From positions 34,696,668 to 34,760,667 of the forward strand of contig NC_092569.1 of NCBI RefSeq assembly GCF_037975245.1: a stretch of DNA of 64,000 nt. Direction: 5' to 3'. Within the stretch, counting starts at the first letter, position 1. The number at the start of each line of letters is the position of its first letter. Shown in pieces: positions 58,040-64,000 of this stretch. Source of the stretch: Apostichopus japonicus. Taxonomy: Eukaryota > Echinodermata > Holothuroidea > Aspidochirotida > Stichopodidae. A program made the position numbers and the translations under genes. The notes beneath the pieces are model-generated. The model made no database searches and had not been told where the DNA came from. It saw nothing but the letters and a program-made list of their open reading frames with translations.

Positions 58040-58830
58040 ATTTAATCATGTGAAAAGAGTCAAGGAGATTGATTGGCAGAGTATATATCCCTGTATGACC
58101 AGGATTTCAGATCATATGTTCCCGCTATGTCATGCCCTGTGTATGTCATCTAGGGGTCATCAAATTGGGGCCCAAATGTACAAGGATAATCCTTTTTTGC
58201 AGTACACCCATAAGACATTGTGGTACGTAAATATCAAATACAGGAACTTTTGTACCAGGGCCTATGCAGGCAGCAGCCAAAAAAGTTCATGTGGCCCTCA
58301 CATGACTCACAAAGATAGCAGTTCTCTTTTATTGGTACAGGACCCTTTGGACCACCAATTACAGCAACTGTATACTATTTTTAATAGACCCAGGCAGCAA
58401 CCACAGAAATGTGCTGTGGGCCACAGATTATTTAATCATGTAAAAGAAAGCAGGGTGGTTCTTTTAGCGATGCTAGACCTTATGGTTATTGGGTATTCAA
58501 AAAAAACCATGAAAAAAATGTATCCTCTACCAGAGCCAAAAAACATCCAAGGGCCCTTGGCCCAGACTTGATTTGTCATGAAAAAAAACCAGAATCAATC
58601 TTGTAGTTGAACAGTTTTTGCATTCATTACAACTTTTTCCTGGTTCCCATGGAACAGTCATTATGGGCCCATGGTCAACACATAATTTGATTATGTGAAC
58701 AGAGCAGGATAACTATTTTAGGGTGTTGGTCCAATTGGACATTGGGGTGTCCAAAAATACCAACAATTTTTTTTCATGTAACAGGGCTGCAGAAGCAACC
58801 TCAGGAAAGGCCCAATGGCCAACACAGGAT
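58040..58830. repeat. Degenerate internally repeated region
   Basis: TTAATCATGTGAAAAGAG (58,042), TTAATCATGTAAAAGAAAG (58,432) and TTGATTATGTGAACAGAG (58,687) are related. So are AGGCAGCAGCCAAAAAAG, AGGCAGCAACCACAGAAAT and CTGCAGAAGCAACCTCAGG. A 173-codon open frame at 58,050-58,571 lies inside it but looks like decayed repeat. Confidence 0.5.
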
Positions 58831-59609
58831 TTGGTATAAATGTGAAAATAGACAAAGGGCCCAAGATTTGCATTTTGAGAACAATTATATAAGTTTTATA
58901 ATAGACATTTATCATTGTGTATAACATAAAGATTTTGCTTGCTTGCCGCTAGTGAACCAAATACAATCTCATGCTGAAACCATTATTGTAACATTATTGT
59001 AATTTATAATTCATTTGTCAATCATTGTGTCCTAATTAAGCCACAATAACAGTTTTACTGTATATATGCGGACATGAAAATAACACATAGCTTCATACAG
59101 AGCAGTTACACTGCAACCACAAAATCATCACCAGTGAACTGAGTGTTGTTCAAAGTCTCATTGCAATGTTTTGCAAATTCTATTGTATAAATTACGGAGG
59201 CCCAAAATCAGCAATTTAATTTCTATGTTCTATACCTGCCAGATATCGCACTCTAAATTTTTAAGTATAGTTTGTGCTTTGGGGGAACTCCACGAGACAG
59301 AAGGTCCGTGAGATCGATGGTCTACATGATGGTCCATTGATAGCCCGGCCAGACTGAAGGTCCGAGCCAAGTGACAAAAACCTGAAATGACACCATTTCA
59401 TGATTCCATGCACATACTAGAACAACAAAAAGAAAGCAAAAAAAAAAGAAGCAACTGTTCGAACAAAATATTTTTGAGAAAAATTGCATTTAGTTCCTCA
59501 CTCAACTGAAAATTTTCAAAATTTGTCTTTTTGATAAAAGAGAAGAAGGTAATTAGAAGACCTAAACCTTTACAACCATAGCAACGAAAGGGGGGAGGGG
59601 GGGGGTGAG

Positions 59610-59815
59610 CAGTGGCGTAAGTAGACTTTTTTCATTAGAGGGGGTCAAATAGATTGACAAGGGGGGCAATATTGTTTAAAATAGGGTATTGCTTTTATAT
59701 TGTATTCTAAAATTTCATTTGGGAAAGCAAAGGGGGCGAGACTTTTGAGAGCGGCGGTCCTTCGCCCCCTTCAACCGCCCAAGCCCCCTTGCGCAAGTCA
59801 CTGGTATCCACTATG
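59610..59815. mobile_element. MITE-like repeat
   Basis: Starts GCAGTGGCGTAAGTAG and ends CTTGCGCAAGTCACTGG, a rough terminal inverted repeat around G-rich then C-rich internal DNA (about 0.2 kb). No coding capacity. Confidence 0.5.
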
Positions 59816-59898
59816 AAAAGAAATGGCTGTAAATTCTTTTTAACTACGCGCTTAATCAACGTAATATTACCAGTAGTAATATTAGGGCCTAGTGATGG

Positions 59899-59986
59899 TT
59901 TCGGTCTTGCGGACCTCTTTTAATTTCAGTCTCGCAAACCTTCAGTCTGGCAGACCTTCGGTCTCGCGGACCTTCAGTCTTGTGGC
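59899..59986. repeat. 17-bp tandem repeat, five copies
   Basis: Units such as TTCGGTCTTGCGGACC, TTCAGTCTCGCAAACC, TTCAGTCTGGCAGACC, TTCGGTCTCGCGGACC and TTCAGTCTTGTGGCC. The unit is partly palindromic. A related GGTCCGTGAG and GAAGGTCCGAG lie at 59,300-59,365. Confidence 0.75.
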
Positions 59987-60334
59987 CTGTAATTGTTATT
60001 TGGTAGCATGTAGATGTCCTGTTCCAATAATTCTATCACACTTTTGGGAAGGCGTTTCCCAGGAACCAAATAGACAAATGTATTGAACTAAGGTAAATCA
60101 TACTTCATTGGGTTTTTTCCTATTCAAAATACTTATTGTCTAGTAATTATATTTTTCTGTACATTGTGTTCTGTTCTTGACCACTATGCTAGCAACAAGG
60201 TAACAATTGCTATTGTTTGTGTATATAAGAAGTAGCCCAGACTTGCAACTGTTTATACAGTAGTTCATCCCTACACTACAGGTACCTGTACTGTACATAC
60301 AATACCTGTGTACAAATGTAGCACATGTACATTC

Positions 60335-60378
60335 AACCAGGGAGTTGTTATGGAACAATAACTCCCTGATTCAACAGT
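60335..60378. repeat. Short hairpin repeat (CAGGGAGTT), copy 2
   Basis: CCAGGGAGTTGTTATGGAAC followed by AATAACTCCCTGATTCAAC, the same structure as at 57,956. A third partial copy (GAGTTGTTCCAGTAACAGC then TCCCTGA) lies near 60,449-60,474. Confidence 0.62.
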
Positions 60379-60479
60379 GGAGTATACATGCAGTAAGATG
60401 CCATTGATATCTCTCAGGTATGCATTGCACAGCTTGATAATACCAGTGAGTTGTTCCAGTAACAGCTCCCTGATAAGAG

Positions 60480-63340
60480 CCCCCATCAAGGTCATAGGTG
60501 TAACAAAAAGGACAGTGTGCCCACTGTTATGTCTGTTTCTTGTTTATTGGTCAATGAACTGGAAGCTGCTAACATTTTGGAGGCTTCTGGCTTGTTTCAC
60601 AGTCACAGTACACATGGAAATAAAATAGCAGAGGAAAGGTTGCTCCTTTGCCGAAAAAGTTTTGAATGGTCTTGCAATACTGTTTACCTCAAAAGTGTTG
60701 AACAGGCACAAAATTAGAATTTGTTTTATCTTGCGGTTTTCATTATATACCAACTTTGATTTTGGATAAGTTTTGTTTGAAACAGTTAGGTTCATTGGTC
60801 AAATTTGTTTCACACTAGTCTAGGATATATACTTTGTCAGTGTCCTGTCTTGCAGACTCCAGTCATTCAATTTATATAATTATAAATAAATACAATGCTT
60901 GATATAGCGCTATTCAAATATGATCATAGAGCTTAGACTCAATTGCAACTTTATTTGTATTGTAAGTTGACTTGGATAAAGTGTGAAAGTCAAGTAAATA
61001 CAACCACCCCCCCCCCCCCTTCTTGTATCCAAGGACTGGTGCAGTATTCGATGTGGTATGTACATTCTCTAGGTGTGTCAGGCATAATTCATATAAATTG
61101 GAGGGAAAATATGAGTGTTCCCTATCAGTTACTCTATTGGTCACTATATGTTGAATTTAATGTACATACTTTATGAAAACTTTCAATTGGTTAAAGCAAA
61201 TTGCACAAGAGTCAATTTCAGGCATGTTACAAAATCAATGCTAAAAGAAATTGTGTCAAATTGAAATACAGTACCTGCTGTTTTGCACTTAAAGTTAGCA
61301 TGCCTACACTAAACTAACTAACACTGAGAAGGACCTGCTTGTATCTGTCACATACTGAACAAATTTTATCCTTTTTCAAAAAGTATACACAATCTACAGT
61401 TTAGAGTGTGGGCTCACAGTAAGGACATATGCTACTGAATTTGGTTTACACATAACAAGGAGAAAAGCTTTCAGCAGTGCAGGCTTCTTTTCAGTCAGAC
61501 TACAGTTTACAATGCCAGCAGCTAGATTGTATGAAACTTGTAGCTATGGCATGGTGCTCATACAGCAGATCTTTCTAATAGGGTTTAATTTTTAAGAATT
61601 TGTTGCATTTAACCACATCATAATACATTTGTTATGTCACAAAGGTGGACATTTTAATAATAAACAAAACATCGCCTATCCATGTTCTTTGAAAAGATGA
61701 AAAGTGTAATGAACGATTTTGCTTTGGCAAAGCAGAAAGCTTTATCATACCAAATCTGCAAAAAAGTTTGGCAATTGATGGTGTGAAAGATTCGTGGAGG
61801 GTTTTAAATCGTAACTACTATAATGGGCCACAAACTATACGAGATATCCTGTTAATGGAAGAAGGATAGTTTTGAAGTCTCTGACCTTAATTATTGCTTT
61901 AATGTTACTTTATTTACAACAAAAATCCATTCTACTATCTGAAGGTAAACTTTGCCAGAATTTTCTCTAATAATCTGAAAGTTAAACCCATTCCAAAATT
62001 TGAAGAGTAATCAAATGGATAGTTAATGGAAATCTAAGTTACAATGTTTCTAAGTAGGTTATGTTGTAACTGATCAGAAAATTAGGGGAAAAAAACATGT
62101 AAACAGGAACAGGAGCTGATCAGACAGGTGTGGTGGGAGAACCATCCCACTTGTTGGGTTGGAAGGGCATCCCACAGAATAGCTAGAACAGCACACTCGG
62201 TGCATACAGTAGGCTGCTGTTGGTGAGTAACTGATCTCTTTATATTTTCATGAAAGTCAATGGTTATTTCATGCAGCAGAGGTCCGATTGCATAAAAATT
62301 TGCAACATCACCAGTTCGCTCTTTCTATTGGTTAAATTTTCGGGCAAATCTTTAATCCCACCTCTCCTCAAATCAAAGTGGGCTTCTATACGTGCACATG
62401 CCCACCATGCAGCACACTGGTGAATGTGGTTTACATTACTGAAAATCCTTATTAGTTTTTGTAATAAATCATTTGTAATCATTGCCTAGCTCAGATGAAG
62501 GATAATAGCTTTACTTAATACATACATGATATGTAATTAATAACCATTAAGTCAAGGACAACGCCCCTCCTCCTCCCCCTCTCCCCTCCCCATTCACACA
62601 CTATGCACTGCTATCTGACATTAAATTTGGTTCAATCAAGAACGAAAAAACTTTGAGTTCAAGATTGGAAAACTGTCTGTCAGTTCAATCGACATGAAAA
62701 CTACCTTTCGCTGTATGGTCCAGTCTTTGCATGTGTTGCATATTGTCTCTTTGTTACTTAATTCCCATAACAAAGACCTTCCGTAGCCTGCATTTCAGGG
62801 ATATTTTTTTACAATTTACACCATCAGTATTTCACTGTTAAATATTCCAACCTCTAACACCACTTAGTTATTTATTGCCACACAAGCTTGTGATCAAGTC
62901 TCCCTTCATTTCATGTAAGAATTATCCGAGAGTTATTAGTTTCCATTGCTTCCCCTCAGTGAACCCTATGATCCCATTATGTATCATCACAAGGACATTG
63001 CATCATTTTTGTCATCACTTCTGAAATCTATACCAAATTGTACTGACCTGTCTATCTTAAATCTTTTTTAAATTTTAGCCTAGCCATTGACAAAACAGCT
63101 TAATTTCTTGTGAGGTAAAGTGTCTCGCCATCCCCATACATAGACCACTATAAAAATATTAATTTCAGGGGTAATAACTGTATTGGTCAAACTGCCACAC
63201 AGCTTGCATTGGGCTGATCATTATGACACATTCGTTGCACTTTGAGATGAGGAGGACTTGTAGCAATATAGTCCTAACCATTGCAGTAGGTGGGGTCTTA
63301 GTTTGTAATAGGGTCCTTGTTTTGCAGTTGATAGGGTCTT
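60480..63340. other. No supported gene
   Basis: AT-rich DNA, short ORFs, a C tract at 61,006 and pyrimidine-rich stretch near 62,565. Nothing recognised. Confidence 0.5.
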
Positions 63341-63351
63341 AGCTTTGCAGG

Positions 63352-63836
63352 GGTTACATCTCTATGTTCTGACATCTCTATGTTGCAACATCTCTATGTT
63401 CCGACAATTTTTTTTGACCAAAATTCTTGACCAACATGTTTTCGGACCAAGTTTTTTTTCGGACCAAAATGTTTTTGGACCAAAATATTTTTGTGACCCA
63501 ACATTTTTTTTTACTCTAAAATTTTTCATGACCAAATTTTTTTTTGGACAAGCACTTTTTGGGTCATAACAAACTTTGGGCCCTTTTTTTCGTGAAAAAA
63601 AAATTGGTGGGTCCTAACAAGTCACGTCAGAAATAATGTTGGTCCAAAAAACATTGAGTCCCCCCCAAAAAATTGAGTCCCAAAAAATTAAGTCCCCCAA
63701 AAAAATTGAGTCCGAAAAATTGGGTACGAAGAAATGTTGGTAAAAAAAATTAGTCCAAAAAAATTATCGGAACGTATTCCTCGGAACATAGAGACTTCGG
63801 AACATAGAGACGTCGGAAAATAGGGATGTCACCTTT
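63352..63836. mobile_element. Foldback-type element with repeated inverted termini
   Basis: The left end has three copies of ACATCTCTATGTT-type units (63,355-63,410). The right end has the inverted form GGAACATAGAGAC, repeated, ending GGGATGTCACC. GGTTACATC and GATGTCACC are near-perfect inverted ends. The inside is built from GGACCAAAA..TTTTT units on the left and inverted TTTTT..GAGTCC units on the right. TTTGCAGG occurs just outside both ends (63,344 and 63,837). Confidence 0.7.
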
Positions 63837-64000
63837 TTTGCAGGTCTTAGGTCTTTGTAGACACCCCAATTTTCAATGTTAACCATTACAGTGTCCCTCT
63901 TTTTGCTTGTTGCAAGCACATGCTGGCCACTATAGCTACTATGGCCACTATAGTGTCCTAGTAAATAGTCTTACCAGACAAAAAGTAAGATCTGCATAAA

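Noticed and set aside
58050-58571. Longest open frame in the window (173 codons, plus strand)
   Set aside because: Lies in a decayed internally repeated region; composition follows the repeat and no domain is seen.
63345-63569. Plus-strand open frame rich in Phe
   Set aside because: Created by the T-rich repeated core of the foldback element.

Overview
The window is eukaryotic, AT-rich and intron-rich. It looks like an invertebrate deuterostome, with an echinoderm (sea cucumber-like) source as my best guess. That guess rests on fibrinogen-related secreted proteins built from many small exons, LINE 3' ends of the CR1/Rex1 kind, and many short MITE-like repeats. The species cannot be fixed from sequence alone. 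I see no prokaryotic features, no CRISPR array and no complete RNA gene.

1-34,900: two head-to-tail paralogous genes on the minus strand dominate this part. Gene A runs from a start codon at 11,425 leftwards and leaves the window at position 1. Gene B is complete: 13 coding exons from a start at 32,160 to a stop at 14,456, summing to 2718 nt (905 aa) with every splice phase agreeing. Both encode a secreted protein with the order signal peptide, N-terminal half of a fibrinogen-related domain (FReD), TIL-like Cys-rich module, EGF-like modules, then a FReD. Gene A has one EGF-only exon and gene B has five, carried on a tandem unit of about 795 bp that includes the intron. The last exon of gene B has two Tyr/Ser-rich insertions, one rich in Cys, at the FReD ligand-pocket side. 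The duplicated block includes about 2.6-2.7 kb upstream of each start codon and ends near 14,008 and 34,882. Proteins of this type are usually extracellular recognition or clotting-type lectins; that role is inferred here.

35,000-41,600: no gene recognised. The stretch holds a dispersed repeat with a possible LTR remnant, a long AT microsatellite, a cluster of GTGGACA motifs in both orientations, and a LINE reverse transcriptase relic.

41,690-47,860: a nested higher-order tandem array. Major units of about 970-1410 bp differ by the number of internal subunits of about 205 bp, and follow an A-B-A-A-B order. Each unit contains exon-like segments with good splice signals. A second array of about 200-bp units follows at 48,060-49,260, with an inverted copy near 51,900-52,060.

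49,300-64,000: mostly non-coding. It contains the inverted partner of the 36-kb dispersed repeat, a frameshifted coding-like fragment near 50.3-50.6 kb, MITE-like elements, short hairpins, a 17-bp tandem repeat and a foldback element of about 0.5 kb at 63,352-63,836. No gene could be supported in 52-63 kb.
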